DNA of 64,000 bases from Thiomargarita sp. (lineage in GTDB: Bacteria; Pseudomonadota; Gammaproteobacteria; Beggiatoales; Beggiatoaceae). The translations under genes were made by a program, and so were the position numbers. The notes under the pieces were generated by a model, which was not told where the DNA came from, searched no databases, and was given only the letters and a program-made list of their open reading frames with translations. Shown one piece after another: positions 18,261 to 27,570 of the stretch; the stretch's first letter is position 1; each line of letters begins with the position of its first letter. The stretch covers positions 186,001 to 250,000 of the forward strand of contig DYNP01000003.1 of NCBI GenBank assembly GCA_020721005.1, in the 5' to 3' direction.

Positions 18261-19237
18261 AGGGTGTTGTGGGTGTGGACTTGCCAAGCATGGTCGATGA
18301 GGGTAGCAAGTTCGGGATAACGGGGTTGCCAGTGCAGTTGGGTGATGGCCAGACGCGCGTCAGCGATCAGGGAGGCAGGATCGCCAATGCGTCGATTTCC
18401 AAGTACAGTGGGAATGGGGTGACGGGTGATTTGTCTGGCAGTGTCAATGACTTGTTTGACTGAGAATCCTTGACCGTTGCCAAGATTGTAAGCCGCACTG
18501 GGACCGCCTTGGAAAAGGTGTTGCAAGGCCAAAAGGTGGGCTTGACAGAGGTCATCAACGTGGATATAGTCTCTGATACAACTGCCATCGAAAGTTGGAT
18601 AGTCTTCGCCAAAAATGGTGATGTGAGGGCGTTGTCCCGCTGCCACTTGAAGGACCAAGGGAATGAGGTGAGTTTCGGGGTGATGGCGTTCTCTTAAACG
18701 AGGATCTGGAGCTGCGCCGGCAGCATTAAAATAGCGCAGGCAGATGGATTTGAGTTGGTAGGCTCGTTCGTAATCAGCCAGTATTTGTTCAATCATCCAT
18801 TTGGAAAGTCCATAAGGATTAATGGGTTGCTTAGGATGTTGTTCATCAATGGGCAGGTAATGAGGTTCCCCAAAGATAGCAGCACTGGAGGAAAAAATGA
18901 GGTTTGAGACTTGGTGAGCCACCATGGCATCTAAGAGGTTGAGAGTGGCTGCCACATTGTTTTGGTAATATTTGCCGGGATTGATAAGAGATTCTCCGAC
19001 TTCGATAAAAGAGGCGAAGTGCATCACTCCATCAATTTGGTATTGTTTAAATACTTGAGCAAGATCAGTGGGATGGTGTAGATCGCCGCGGATGAATTCC
19101 CCACCGATAACTGCATCTCGATAACCGTGGGATAGGTTATCGAATGTGATCACGGAGTAACCAGCGTTCAATAGTTTGTTGACCATATTGGCGCCAATGT
19201 AGCCGGCACCCCCCACAACTAAAATTGTTGTTCTCAC
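18257..19237 (-). CDS. galE: UDP-glucose 4-epimerase
   Basis: 326 residues. It interconverts UDP-glucose and UDP-galactose with bound NAD. The Rossmann motif [16 protein letters not shown] is at residue 6 on. [11 protein letters not shown] supplies the catalytic Ser region, and [12 protein letters not shown] is the YxxxK motif. [19 protein letters not shown] is typical of GalE. The downstream SIS gene overlaps by 4 bp. The UDP-galactose product could feed the UDP-galactopyranose mutase encoded at 46233-47360. Confidence 0.96.
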   Translation of the reverse strand: MRTTILVVGGAGYIGANMVNKLLNAGYSVITFDNLSHGYRDAVIGGEFIRGDLHHPTDLAQVFKQYQIDGVMHFASFIEVGESLINPGKYYQNNVAATLNLLDAMVAHQVSNLIFSSSAAIFGEPHYLPIDEQHPKQPINPYGLSKWMIEQILADYERAYQLKSICLRYFNAAGAAPDPRLRERHHPETHLIPLVLQVAAGQRPHITIFGEDYPTFDGSCIRDYIHVDDLCQAHLLALQHLFQGGPSAAYNLGNGQGFSVKQVIDTARQITRHPIPTVLGNRRIGDPASLIADARLAITQLHWQPRYPELATLIDHAWQVHTHNTL

Positions 19238-19281
19238 ATTCGACTCCCTAAAGTATGGTTCAGTCCCCTATCAAGTTGAAA

Positions 19282-19767
19282 TTAACCAATGCCTTGTACC
19301 AGTCTTTGTAGGGCAGTCACTACCGCTTGGTAACGAATACTCCGTCTATCACCAGTAAAAAATACGCGTTGGGCATAGGTATTGTTGGGAAAGGCGTAGG
19401 CAATCCACACGGTACCCACAGGTTTTTGGGGACTTCCCCCACTCGGTCCGGCAATTCCAGTGATAGCCACTCCCACTTGAGACTGACTGCAGGCAATGGC
19501 GCCTTTGACCATTTCCAAAGCTGCTTGTTCACTGACTGCGCCATATAGGTGCAAAGTTTCCGCTTTCACGGCCAATAAGTCTTGTTTGGCTTGATTGGAA
19601 TAGGCGACAAAACCGCGATCAAACCACCCAGAACTTCCTGGAATTGAGGTAATGGCTTCGGCTATCCAACCCCCAGTGCAAGACTCTGCAGTGACCAAAT
19701 ACCAGCCTTGCCGTTGTAAACGGGCACCCAACTCAGTTGCAAAATAATCAATATCGAGAAAACTCAT
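19282..19767 (-). CDS. pncC: CinA-family nicotinamide-nucleotide amidohydrolase (PncC)
   Basis: 161 residues, equal to the stand-alone C-terminal domain of CinA. It deamidates nicotinamide mononucleotide for pyridine nucleotide recycling. Motifs seen are TAESCTGGWIAEAITSIPGS, GFVAYSNQAKQDLL, VGVAITGIAGPSGGSPQKPVG and a late RRSIRYQAVVTAL. It starts the leftward run pncC–galE–gmhA, 44 bp before galE. In many genomes it precedes recA, which is not here. Confidence 0.93.
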   Translation of the reverse strand: MSFLDIDYFATELGARLQRQGWYLVTAESCTGGWIAEAITSIPGSSGWFDRGFVAYSNQAKQDLLAVKAETLHLYGAVSEQAALEMVKGAIACSQSQVGVAITGIAGPSGGSPQKPVGTVWIAYAFPNNTYAQRVFFTGDRRSIRYQAVVTALQRLVQGIG

Positions 19768-20059
19768 TGTAGTTAAAATAGGGTTAATTGAAATAAGGGT
19801 GAACTTTGCATAATATATCTTAAAGGTTGTGATTTCAATGCGTCAAGAATCGAGTTATCCCTCTGCAATGACTTCCTATTTGACTTGAAGAGGAAGGATT
19901 GGGTGGCTACTCTAAATTGCTACTTTGAGTCAGTTTGAAATCAAGGCTATAATTTAAACAACTTACGGGTTTTGGACAAGTCACCGTTCAAGTTATTTTC
20001 GCTTTAAAAGTAGGAGGTTGACTTAGAAAGTCCTTTAAACTGGAATTTTAGTAAGGATA

Positions 20060-20123
20060 ATCCCCTTTAAAAGGAAGATTTCCAAGTGAAAGTTTGTCGC
20101 GGGGGAGTCTTTTAAAAGGGGAT
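20060..20123. repeat. Inverted repeat in the 420-bp pncC/ABC gap
   Basis: ATCCCCTTTAAAAG (20060-20073) pairs with CTTTTAAAAGGGGAT (20109-20123) with one extra A and a 35-base loop. Similar CCCCTTTAAAAGG palindromes recur in the window. It lies about 65 bp before the ABC ATPase start at 20188. I see no gene elsewhere in 19768-20187; it must carry divergent promoters for pncC and the ABC gene, but I cannot place them. Confidence 0.5.
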
Positions 20124-20187
20124 GCTCCCTCAATTTACAGACGTATTATAGATGTGTTATAGACGTAGAACTCCACATTAGGTTGAC

Positions 20188-20973
20188 ATGAGTTTGAAAC
20201 ATTACCTCAGGTTGCAACACATCAGTTTACAGCAAGCTAAGCACTGGGTGCTCAAACACATCTCCCTTGCTTTTGGTCCCCAACAACTCACAGTATTGTT
20301 AGGACCTAATGGCTCTGGCAAAACTTCTTTATTGAAACTGTGTGCAGGGCTCTGGCAACCCAGTCAGGGGCAAATTACCTTGTATGACAAAAATCTAGGC
20401 GATTATCCCCGCCGACAACTGGCTCAACAATTGACTTTCGTACCCCAAAAAATTCACTTTCATTTTGCCTTTACTGTAAAAGAAACAGTCATGATGGGTC
20501 GTCACCCTCATCTTAACCGATTTCAAAACACCCATGCCCATGACGAACAATGCGTGGCAGAAGCTTTGCGACACACCGATCTTATGCACCTTGCCCATCG
20601 TCCTGTCACCCAACTGTCCGGAGGAGAACAACAACGCGTGTCCATTGCGCGCAGCCTTGCCACCCAAGCCCCCATCATCCTATTGGATGAGCCCACTGCC
20701 AACCTGGATATTGCCCACAGTTTGAGCCTTTTTAACCTGCTCAGGGAATTGGCCCAACAAGGCAAAACAATTATATTCTCAACCCATGATCTTAACCAAA
20801 TCATCAATTATGCCGATCAAGCTATCTTACTAAACCAAGGTACAGTTTATCATGCTGACACTCCGGAAAAAGTACTGACAGAAGCCGCTGTGCAACAAGT
20901 TTTCAAAGTAAATTTGGAAAAACGCCAATTTTCTCAGCAAGCCACTTCTCTATTTTTCTCAAAAATGCAATGA
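20188..20973 (+). CDS. Orphan ABC transporter ATPase, FecE/BtuD/HmuV type
   Basis: 261 residues with a complete nucleotide-binding domain: Walker A LLGPNGSGKTSLLKL (about residue 38), the Q-loop in FVPQKIHFHF, signature QLSGGEQQRVSIARSLA, Walker B IILLDEPTANLD and the H-loop FSTHDLNQI. The spacing and MMGRHPHLNRF are typical of ATPases of iron-siderophore, heme or cobalamin importers. No permease or binding protein is encoded nearby. It stands only 21 bp before dndC on the same strand, so it is either a transport remnant or now expressed with the dnd genes. Confidence 0.9.
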   Translation: MSLKHYLRLQHISLQQAKHWVLKHISLAFGPQQLTVLLGPNGSGKTSLLKLCAGLWQPSQGQITLYDKNLGDYPRRQLAQQLTFVPQKIHFHFAFTVKETVMMGRHPHLNRFQNTHAHDEQCVAEALRHTDLMHLAHRPVTQLSGGEQQRVSIARSLATQAPIILLDEPTANLDIAHSLSLFNLLRELAQQGKTIIFSTHDLNQIINYADQAILLNQGTVYHADTPEKVLTEAAVQQVFKVNLEKRQFSQQATSLFFSKMQ

Positions 20974-20994
20974 CTTGCAATATGGACCTTAAAC

Positions 20995-22500
20995 ATGGCA
21001 CTGCCCACTGATGCTCTAAACACTTTTTACCTCAATGATCAACCTGTTACTCACTTACTCACTGAAATTCAACAACTTTACCAAGCTGACCATCGTCCTT
21101 GGGTCATAGGTTTCAGTGGTGGAAAAGATTCCACACTGATCCTAGAATTGGTCTATTTTGCCCTGTTATCCCTCCCCATTGCTCACCGACACAAACCCCT
21201 GTTTGTGGTCTCTTCAGATACCTTGGTAGAAACTCCCAGAATCGTTGACCTGATCAAAAATACCTTACAACAAGTGGAACAAGCCGCTCACCGTGACCAA
21301 ATTCCCCTGACCACTCACTTGGTTTACCCTGAAATTAAAAATACCTTCTGGGTCAACTTATTAGGAAAAGGCTACCCTGCTCCTACCAGTCACTTTCGTT
21401 GGTGTACTGAGCGTCTGAAAATCCTGCCCATCAACCGTTTCATCTTACACACCATTTCTCGTTACCAAGAAGTGATCATTATCCTAGGTTCCAGATCCCA
21501 AGAAAGTGCCAGTCGGGCGCAAATCCTCAAGAAACATCGCATTCAAGGCTTGAAACTCTCCAAACACACTACCTTATCAAAAGCTTATATTTACACTCCC
21601 ATTGAAAATTGGTCACTGGAATCAGTTTGGGAATTTCTTCTAACTGTTCCCAAACCTTGGGGAGGAAATAACCAGGAACTGTTTGAATTATATAAAGATT
21701 CTCAAGCGGGAGAATGTCCTTTGGTCATCGACAATTCCACCCCCTCTTGTGGAAACTCTCGTTTTGGCTGTTGGGTATGTACCGTGGTTAAAAGGGATCG
21801 GGCTATGGAAGGTCTCATTGACCGGGGGGAAAACTGGATGCAACCCTTGTTGGATTTTCGCAATCACCTTGCTCACACCACCTTGCCAGAAAAAAAGCAT
21901 ACGTTCCGTAATTTTAAACGACGCAGCGGGAAAGTCGCTTATCCTCGAAGTGAAGGGCAACTTGAGACTGATCCCCCTTCAATCAAACATGTCCCGGGAC
22001 CTTATTGGTTGAAATATCGGCAACAATGGTTAAGAGAATTGTTAACGTTACAACAGGATTTGCGCCAGCGAGGACATGCTATCACTTTGATTACTGAAGC
22101 AGAATTGCATCATATTAGATGGGAATGGGCTAATGATCCAAATGAGCCGGACTGGACTGATATTTTACCGGGCATTTATAGGGAAATTGTGGGTCAAGAT
22201 TTGGAATGGGTGGAGAATGACGCGGGTCATTTTACCAAACCCGATGCAGAATTATTGGCAGAATTAGAACGGGAATTTGCAGTGCCAGCCATTTTGATCA
22301 TGAAATTGTTGGAATTGGAATTGTCTATGGAGGGACTGAGTAAACGCACAGGCATCTTCCAGAAAATTGAGACTATTCTCACTCAGGATTGGGGCAGTTT
22401 GGAAGAAATTAATCATCGCAATGCTGCCTTGCAAGTCAACAATCGCTATGAGCAACGGGTGGATATGTTACAACGAGAATTAAAAAAGTGGGAACTGTAA
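20995..22500 (+). CDS. dndC: DNA phosphorothioation sulfurtransferase DndC
   Basis: 501 residues. DndC is a PAPS-reductase-like ATP pyrophosphatase that takes part in replacing a non-bridging phosphate oxygen in DNA with sulfur. The PP-loop GFSGGKDSTL starts at Ser41. HFRWCTERLKILPINRF and ILGSRSQESASRA follow. Cys241, Cys252, Cys259 and Cys262 (the last three in CGNSRFGCWVC) are the likely ligands of its iron-sulfur cluster. It is first of dndC–dndD–dndE. The cysteine desulfurase DndA and the regulator DndB are absent here, so sulfur would come from a desulfurase encoded elsewhere. Confidence 0.95.
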   Translation: MALPTDALNTFYLNDQPVTHLLTEIQQLYQADHRPWVIGFSGGKDSTLILELVYFALLSLPIAHRHKPLFVVSSDTLVETPRIVDLIKNTLQQVEQAAHRDQIPLTTHLVYPEIKNTFWVNLLGKGYPAPTSHFRWCTERLKILPINRFILHTISRYQEVIIILGSRSQESASRAQILKKHRIQGLKLSKHTTLSKAYIYTPIENWSLESVWEFLLTVPKPWGGNNQELFELYKDSQAGECPLVIDNSTPSCGNSRFGCWVCTVVKRDRAMEGLIDRGENWMQPLLDFRNHLAHTTLPEKKHTFRNFKRRSGKVAYPRSEGQLETDPPSIKHVPGPYWLKYRQQWLRELLTLQQDLRQRGHAITLITEAELHHIRWEWANDPNEPDWTDILPGIYREIVGQDLEWVENDAGHFTKPDAELLAELEREFAVPAILIMKLLELELSMEGLSKRTGIFQKIETILTQDWGSLEEINHRNAALQVNNRYEQRVDMLQRELKKWEL

Positions 22501-22537
22501 TGTTCAAATCAGCAAGGGGTTTTCAAGAGTTGAAGTC

Positions 22538-24544
22538 ATGATTTTAAAAACATTGGTCATCTGTGATGTGGGACCTTTTCAAGGGCGTCATGTATTTGAT
22601 TTAACGCCAAAAATTCGTTATGGTCATCCTTGTCCAATCATCCTATTTGGAGGCTTAAATGGCACGGGTAAAACCACGGTATTGATGGCCATTCGATTGG
22701 CTTTTTATGGTCGGCAAGCTTTGGGTGCTACGGTGACTAAGAAGGATTATCATCGTTATTTGGGGGAAATAATTCATAAAAATACAGTCAGTTTGACTGT
22801 GGCTAAGGCAGCTGCGGTCGAGCTTACTTTCAGTTATGCTCAACAGGGAGAAATTCATGAATATCAGGTGCAGCGGCTTTGGTATTATGAGCAGGAGGAG
22901 GTGCGAGAAGAATTGAAAGTCTACTGTGATTCTGCTCCTGTTGAGGAAGGAACTGTGGAGGTTCAGCAGAAATTTTTAAGTGAGTTAATCCCAATTGGAG
23001 TGGCTGAGTTGTTTTTTTTCGACAGTGAAAAAATTACTGCGTTGGCAGAAGATGAATCTGGGGAACAGTTGCATCATGCCATTCGTAGGTTATTGGGATT
23101 GGATATTGTTGAACGTTTACGCGCTGATCTTAATACTTATGTGCATCGTCAACACCCGGTCGTATTGCCAGATAAGTTGGAGCAGGAATTGGGGAAGTTG
23201 GAGCAGAGTTATCAGAGTTTATTGGCACAACAGTCTCAAGAGGTATTGGCGGTAGAAGAGATTGATCGGGAATTGAAAGTGTTGGCCAATGATATTGAGC
23301 AATTGGAAAATGTTATCAATGAAGCCGGTGGGAATTATTTGAAAGGGGTAGATAGAGGGCAATCGCGGCAAACTGATCTGTTGGCAGAAAAGGCAAGTTT
23401 AGAGGATCGATTGCGCATCAATTTAGGGGGTGCTTTTCCCTTGTCGTTATTGGAAAAGTCTCTTCAGCACTGCCATGGATGTTTGAAGTCAGAGGGGGAA
23501 TTTGAGAAACAACAAAGGACTGAGGCTTTTTTACAGGCTCGTTTGTCGGTCTTACAAAGTCGTCTTATGAATGTGGTGCCGAAAAAATACGAAAAAGCGG
23601 TATTTAAGGTGCTTGAAGAGGTACTTGTGCCTGGAGATTTGTCAAGTGAAAAACGAAAGGGAACGCATCTGTCAGCAAGTGCAATTGCTTCCCTTGAGCA
23701 TTGGATATCGCGGGTGATTCCGGAAAGTGCCAGTGAGTTTAGGAAGTTGAGGGAAGAATTGCGGGCTGTGGAGCAAGAGTTGGGTAAGTTGAGCAAGCAA
23801 TTGGTTCAAGTTCCACACTCTTTGACTTTTCAAGCAGATGTGCAGATTTTACAGGAAAAATCTCAGCAGTTGGGAGTTTTACAAACTTCTCGGCAATATC
23901 ATCGGCAGAAGATTCGGGAATTATTGTCTCAAGCTATCGCAGTGGCGGAGAAACAGCGGAAGGCTCGGGATGAGGTGACTAGGAGTTGGCGGATTAACAA
24001 GGCGGTTTTGTACGCCAGTCAAGCCAGACAGTTATTGGAAGCGTTCTCCAACCGCACAGCAAGTCGGAAGGCTCTGGAGTTGGAGCGGAAATTTATGGGC
24101 ATTTTTCAGCATTTGTTTCGTAAGGGTCTCATGAATTTTCAGGTCCATATCAATCCGGAGAGTTTTAAGGTCCATTGGTTGGATGGGCAAGGTCAGCCGG
24201 TGGCAAGGCGTCAGTGGTCAGCCGGCGAGTCCCAAATATATGCTTTGGCCATTTTGGAGGCTTTGGCGAAAACTTCTGGACGTCAATTCCCGATTGTCAT
24301 TGATGCGCCCTTGGGAAAATTGGATTCTCAGCATCGTGCGCTTTTGATCAAATATTATTTTCCGCGCGCCAGTCATCAGATCATCTTATTGTCGACCGAT
24401 ACAGAGGTGGATAAAGATTTTTATCTGTTGTTAAGTACGGCTATCTCTCATGCGTTTCATTTGCATTATGATCCCCAAAAGGGTTATTCTCAGGTGGAAA
24501 AAGGTTATTTTTGGCGTTCAGAAGTTAAGGGTCATGAGGGATAA
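22538..24544 (+). CDS. dndD: DNA sulfur modification ATPase DndD
   Basis: A 668-residue SMC/Rad50-like ATPase of the phosphorothioation complex. Walker A is at about residues 38-46 (FGGLNGTGKTTVL), long coiled coils run from roughly 200 to 530, and the ABC-type signature (QWSAGESQIYALAILEAL) and Walker B with Asp589 (PIVIDAPLGKLD) are near the C-terminus. FFFDSEKITALAEDE is also typical of DndD. A CHGC pair (Cys312, Cys315) sits in the middle of the coil region. It follows dndC by 37 bp and dndE starts about 90 bp after it. Confidence 0.95.
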   Translation: MILKTLVICDVGPFQGRHVFDLTPKIRYGHPCPIILFGGLNGTGKTTVLMAIRLAFYGRQALGATVTKKDYHRYLGEIIHKNTVSLTVAKAAAVELTFSYAQQGEIHEYQVQRLWYYEQEEVREELKVYCDSAPVEEGTVEVQQKFLSELIPIGVAELFFFDSEKITALAEDESGEQLHHAIRRLLGLDIVERLRADLNTYVHRQHPVVLPDKLEQELGKLEQSYQSLLAQQSQEVLAVEEIDRELKVLANDIEQLENVINEAGGNYLKGVDRGQSRQTDLLAEKASLEDRLRINLGGAFPLSLLEKSLQHCHGCLKSEGEFEKQQRTEAFLQARLSVLQSRLMNVVPKKYEKAVFKVLEEVLVPGDLSSEKRKGTHLSASAIASLEHWISRVIPESASEFRKLREELRAVEQELGKLSKQLVQVPHSLTFQADVQILQEKSQQLGVLQTSRQYHRQKIRELLSQAIAVAEKQRKARDEVTRSWRINKAVLYASQARQLLEAFSNRTASRKALELERKFMGIFQHLFRKGLMNFQVHINPESFKVHWLDGQGQPVARRQWSAGESQIYALAILEALAKTSGRQFPIVIDAPLGKLDSQHRALLIKYYFPRASHQIILLSTDTEVDKDFYLLLSTAISHAFHLHYDPQKGYSQVEKGYFWRSEVKGHEG

Positions 24545-24633
24545 TACCAGTTTAAGAGGTTGTACCCGTGGCAGTATTGGCATTGTGGAGGTTGCCTGTT
24601 CAGCTGGCTTGGCATAAAATTGAAAGGGAAGAA

Positions 24634-24993
24634 ATGATGTTTTTAGGCAAACATGTTGTGGTTTCGAAGATCGTGGTTGAGCATTTAAAAACTTTAAAAA
24701 CCAAAACTGGAGTTCCGGTCCCAGTGTTAGCCCGATTGGCATTGACTTGTTCCATGCGAGAAGGGGCAGTTTGCCCACCTCAGGCAATCAAAAGTGAGAG
24801 AGGAATGGTTTTTGAGACCTCGGTATTGTTGGGGGAATATGCTTTGTTATACGAGTGGCTGTTGAAGGAGGGGTCCCAACTTGATCATTCTCAGGAATTG
24901 GGGGAGCAATTGGTTAATCATCTTGATCGGGGGTTGAAATATTTGAAAAATGCTCGAAACTTGGTAGAGTTGTTGGACCGGTTGATCGGGTAA
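24634..24993 (+). CDS. dndE: DNA sulfur modification protein DndE
   Basis: DndE is a small DNA-binding partner of DndC/DndD. From the ATG at 24634 the product is 119 residues, matching the usual length of about 118, and an AAAGGGAAG Shine-Dalgarno precedes it. A GTG at 24568 would add 22 residues unlike the family. The core VSKIVVEHLKTLKTKTGVP, then VLARLALTCSMREG, fits DndE. Later GLKYLKNARNLVELLDRLIG is helical. It ends the dnd operon; a repeat element starts 53 bp downstream. Confidence 0.9.
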   Translation: MMFLGKHVVVSKIVVEHLKTLKTKTGVPVPVLARLALTCSMREGAVCPPQAIKSERGMVFETSVLLGEYALLYEWLLKEGSQLDHSQELGEQLVNHLDRGLKYLKNARNLVELLDRLIG

Positions 24994-25103
24994 GTTCTCG
25001 CCTTTTGTTAGGGAAAAGGTGAAGAGAATGGTACGTGTATTACAGTAGACCTCTTGCAAAAGTAAATGATGCGATACGAAAAAATGAAAGGGAAATCCCC
25101 ATT

Positions 25104-25337
25104 GGAGTGGAGGCTTTAGCCGGTACCTTGGAGTGGAGGCTTTAGCCGGTACCTTGGAGTGGAGGCTTTAGCCGGTATCTTGGAGTGGAGGCTTTAGCCG
25201 GTACCTTGGAGTGGAGGCTTTAACCGGTACCTTGGAGTGGAGGCTTTGGCCGGTATCTTGGAGTGGAGGCTTTAGCCGATATCTTGGAGTGGAGGCTTTA
25301 GCCGGTACCTTGGAGTGGAGGCTTTAGCCGGTCAGTG
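25104..25337 (+). repeat. Tandem array, nine 26-bp units
   Basis: Units begin at 25104 and recur every 26 bp exactly to 25312 (core GGAGTGGAGGCTTTAGCCGG). They differ mainly at one or two bases (GGTACC or GGTATC, one AACCGG, one GGCCGG). There are no unique spacers, so it is not a CRISPR array. It is the left arm of the element 25047-25588. Confidence 0.9.
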
Positions 25338-25384
25338 GTAGGCCCTTGCAATTTGTGTATGTGGGGGGATGCCTACGGCTGACC

Positions 25385-25580
25385 GGCTAAAGCCTCCATT
25401 CCAAGGGCTTACCGCTGACCGGCTAAAGCCTCCACTCCAAGGGGCTACGGCTGACCGGCTAAAGCCTCCATTCCAAGGGTTTACCGCTGACCGGCTAAAG
25501 CCCCCATTCCAAGGGCTTACCGCTAACCGGCTAAAGCCTCCATTCCAAGGGCTTACCGCTAACCGGCTAAAGCCTCTGCA
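25385..25580 (-). repeat. Tandem array, six 36-bp units in opposite orientation
   Basis: GGCTAAAGCC recurs at 25385, 25421, 25457, 25493, 25529 and 25565, an exact 36-bp period. The reverse complement of each unit contains the same roughly 21-bp core as the 26-bp array plus a 10-bp insert (CAGCGGTAAG). The two arms can therefore pair, yet grew with different repeat units. Confidence 0.9.
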
Positions 25581-25670
25581 AGAGGTCTAGTTGTTAACAT
25601 GTTGATAAGGTAGGTAAACCAAAAGAGGTTTGCTTGACCTGCTTTTGAGTATGCTCTTTGTGGGCCAGTT

Positions 25671-26444
25671 TTAGATCGGAGGTGTTTCCCCCTTGCCTAA
25701 GGTTAGGATTTCTGTACCTTGTTCTGTAATCAATACCGTATGTTCCCATTGGGCAGAAAGATGATGATCTTTGGTCACCACCGTCCAACCGTCAGGGAGG
25801 AGTTTGACTTCTTTTCGGCCAGCGTTGATCATGGGTTCAATTGTAAAAGTCATTCCGGGCAGGAGTGTTGGTCCTGGATCAGATTCTCGATAGTGAAGCA
25901 CTTGAGGTTCTTCATGAAATTCTCGTCCAATACCGTGTCCACAATATTCTCGAACCACGGAGCAATTTCTGGATTCTGCGTAGGTTTGGACCGCTCGCCC
26001 AATGTTATTGAGGGGCACTCCAGGCAGGGCTTCCCGAATACCTATCCACAGACATTCATAGGCCACATCGATTAAACGTTGAGCGCGGATACTTGGCTTA
26101 CCCAGGCAAAACATACGGCTTGCGTCGCCATGAAAGCCGTTTTTGATAACTGTTATATCAATGTTGAGGATATCCCCATTTTTTAGTACTTTGTCACTGG
26201 GGATACCATGACAGACTTGATGATTAACGGAGGTACAAATTGATTTCGGAAAGCCTCGGTAATTGAGTGGCGCAGGGACAGCTTTTTGAACGTTGACAAT
26301 GTAATCATGACACATTCGGTCCAGTTCATTGGTCGTAATGCCCGGTTGCACGTAAGGGCTGATCATGTCCAGGACCTCCGCGGTTAAACCCCCAACAACA
26401 CGCATTTTTTCAATGTCGGATCCGTTCTTTATTGAGATAGGCAT
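25671..26444 (-). CDS. map: Methionine aminopeptidase, type I
   Basis: 257 residues. It removes the initiator methionine from nascent proteins. All metal ligands are visible: Asp in NIDITVIKNGFHGDASRMF (both Asp), His in GHGIGREFHEEPQVLHY, Glu in FTIEPMIN, and Glu in SAQWEHTVLITEQG. It is divergent from rpsB, the classic arrangement in gammaproteobacteria. Confidence 0.97.
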   Translation of the reverse strand: MPISIKNGSDIEKMRVVGGLTAEVLDMISPYVQPGITTNELDRMCHDYIVNVQKAVPAPLNYRGFPKSICTSVNHQVCHGIPSDKVLKNGDILNIDITVIKNGFHGDASRMFCLGKPSIRAQRLIDVAYECLWIGIREALPGVPLNNIGRAVQTYAESRNCSVVREYCGHGIGREFHEEPQVLHYRESDPGPTLLPGMTFTIEPMINAGRKEVKLLPDGWTVVTKDHHLSAQWEHTVLITEQGTEILTLGKGETPPI

Positions 26445-26735
26445 AATAATAGTTTGAGAAGAACCAGCTTTTATGATATAAGATCGCGGTTTTTCAGTGA
26501 AGAGCCCCCCTGAAAAAACTCAGGCAAATCGTAGAGAAAACACTATTAATTCAATTCACACGTATATCGTCACCTACATTAGGGTGCTCCTACTGTCTGT
26601 AAACGGGGAAATGTAACTACAGTATAAGGGAAAATGTGACCCAAATAAATGGGCCTTAGACCTTGAACCCAGCTGATTGTAGTAGTCAATGTCGGGGGTA
26701 TACGGAGGAATAACCCAAACAACTAAGGTAAAGCA
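26445..26735. promoter_or_regulatory. Divergent control region between map and rpsB
   Basis: A 291-bp non-coding gap must hold the promoters of map (leftward) and of rpsB–tsf (rightward). In related bacteria the rpsB leader is bound by ribosomal protein S2. I cannot place the -10/-35 boxes or an S2-binding fold with confidence. The rpsB Shine-Dalgarno is AAGGT about 5 bases before the ATG. Confidence 0.35.
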
Positions 26736-27506
26736 ATGGCCAGCAAAATCACTATGCGTCAAATGTTAGAAGCGGGGGTTCATTTTGGACACCAGACCCG
26801 TTATTGGAATCCCCAAATGGCGCCCTATATTTTTGGTGAACGCAACAAAATTCACATCATCAATTTAGAACATACTCTTCCGATGTACAATGAAGCTGCG
26901 AATTTCTTGGGTAAACTGATAGCCAGGAAAAGTACAGTGTTGTTTGTAGGCACCAAGCGCGCTGCTCAAGAATCCGTTAAAGAAGCTGCAATTCGCTGCG
27001 GCATGCCTTACGTCAATAGACGTTGGTTGGGAGGAATGCTCACCAATTATAAGACCGTGCGTTCTTCGATCAAGCGCTTGAAGGAGTTAGAGCTTATGAT
27101 CAGCGATGGCACTCTTGCCGAACTCACGAAGAAGGAAGCATTGTCTCGTCGTCGGGAATTGGAAAAGCTCGAACGCAGTTTGGGGGGTATCAAGGACATG
27201 AATGTACTGCCAGATGCACTGTTTGTCGTGGATGTGGGGTATGAAAAAATTGCCATTAAGGAAGCAGTCAAATTGAGAATACCTGTTGTAGGTATTGTGG
27301 ACACCAATAACTCCCCTATCGACATTGACTATATAATACCTGGCAACGACGATGCCATTCGCGCAATCAGTCTTTATGTCAATGGTATGGCAGAAGCTCT
27401 ACTCGAATCGAAGGAGGCCAGTTTGCAGCAGCCAGTCGATGGTTACATACTGCAGGACGATGTTAAATCGGAGACGACAGAGAGTCCTCAAGAAAAAGCA
27501 GGGTAA
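26736..27506 (+). CDS. rpsB: 30S ribosomal protein S2
   Basis: 256 residues, slightly longer than the E. coli protein (241) because of a charged C-terminal tail. The start [54 protein letters not shown] and [20 protein letters not shown] are diagnostic. It opens the rpsB–tsf–pyrH–frr cluster, but a 412-bp gap full of hairpin repeats separates it from tsf. Confidence 0.98.
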   Translation: MASKITMRQMLEAGVHFGHQTRYWNPQMAPYIFGERNKIHIINLEHTLPMYNEAANFLGKLIARKSTVLFVGTKRAAQESVKEAAIRCGMPYVNRRWLGGMLTNYKTVRSSIKRLKELELMISDGTLAELTKKEALSRRRELEKLERSLGGIKDMNVLPDALFVVDVGYEKIAIKEAVKLRIPVVGIVDTNNSPIDIDYIIPGNDDAIRAISLYVNGMAEALLESKEASLQQPVDGYILQDDVKSETTESPQEKAG

Positions 27507-27570
27507 AGAAATTTTCTTCATTTAAGTTCAGTAGGTTGGGTTGTGACGCGTTTCTTTGCGCCATAGGCCC

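Larger units (their letters stand above)
25047..25588. mobile_element. TA-flanked non-autonomous element with internal arrays (copy 1)
   Basis: The ends are inverted (AGACCTCTTGCA at 25047 and TGCAAGAGGTCT at 25588) and flanked by TA on each side, as for MITEs moved by IS630- or IS5-type transposases. Inside are nine 26-bp units on the left and six 36-bp units on the right, in opposite orientation, around a centre (GGTCAGTGGTAGG ... CCTACGGCTGACC) that also occurs in copy 2 at 37093-37347. There is no transposase. It fills the gap between convergent dndE and map. An in-frame 12-residue repeat peptide (TADRLKPPFQGL type) is open across the right array, probably by chance of its 36-bp period. 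Confidence 0.75.

Noticed and set aside
20188-25046. dndB, dndA or dndFGH genes near dndCDE
   Set aside because: All open frames on both strands here are accounted for by the ABC ATPase, dndC, dndD and dndE, or are shadows of them.
25104-25580. Possible CRISPR array (regular 26- and 36-bp periods)
   Set aside because: The units are contiguous near-identical tandem repeats with no unique spacers, and the two arrays are inverted copies within a TA-flanked element. No cas genes are in the window.
25369-25590. Open frame of 12-residue repeats (TADRLKPPFQGL type)
   Set aside because: It arises from the 36-bp period being divisible by three. It has no ribosome-binding site, overlaps the element end, and the related copy at 37093 does not keep it.
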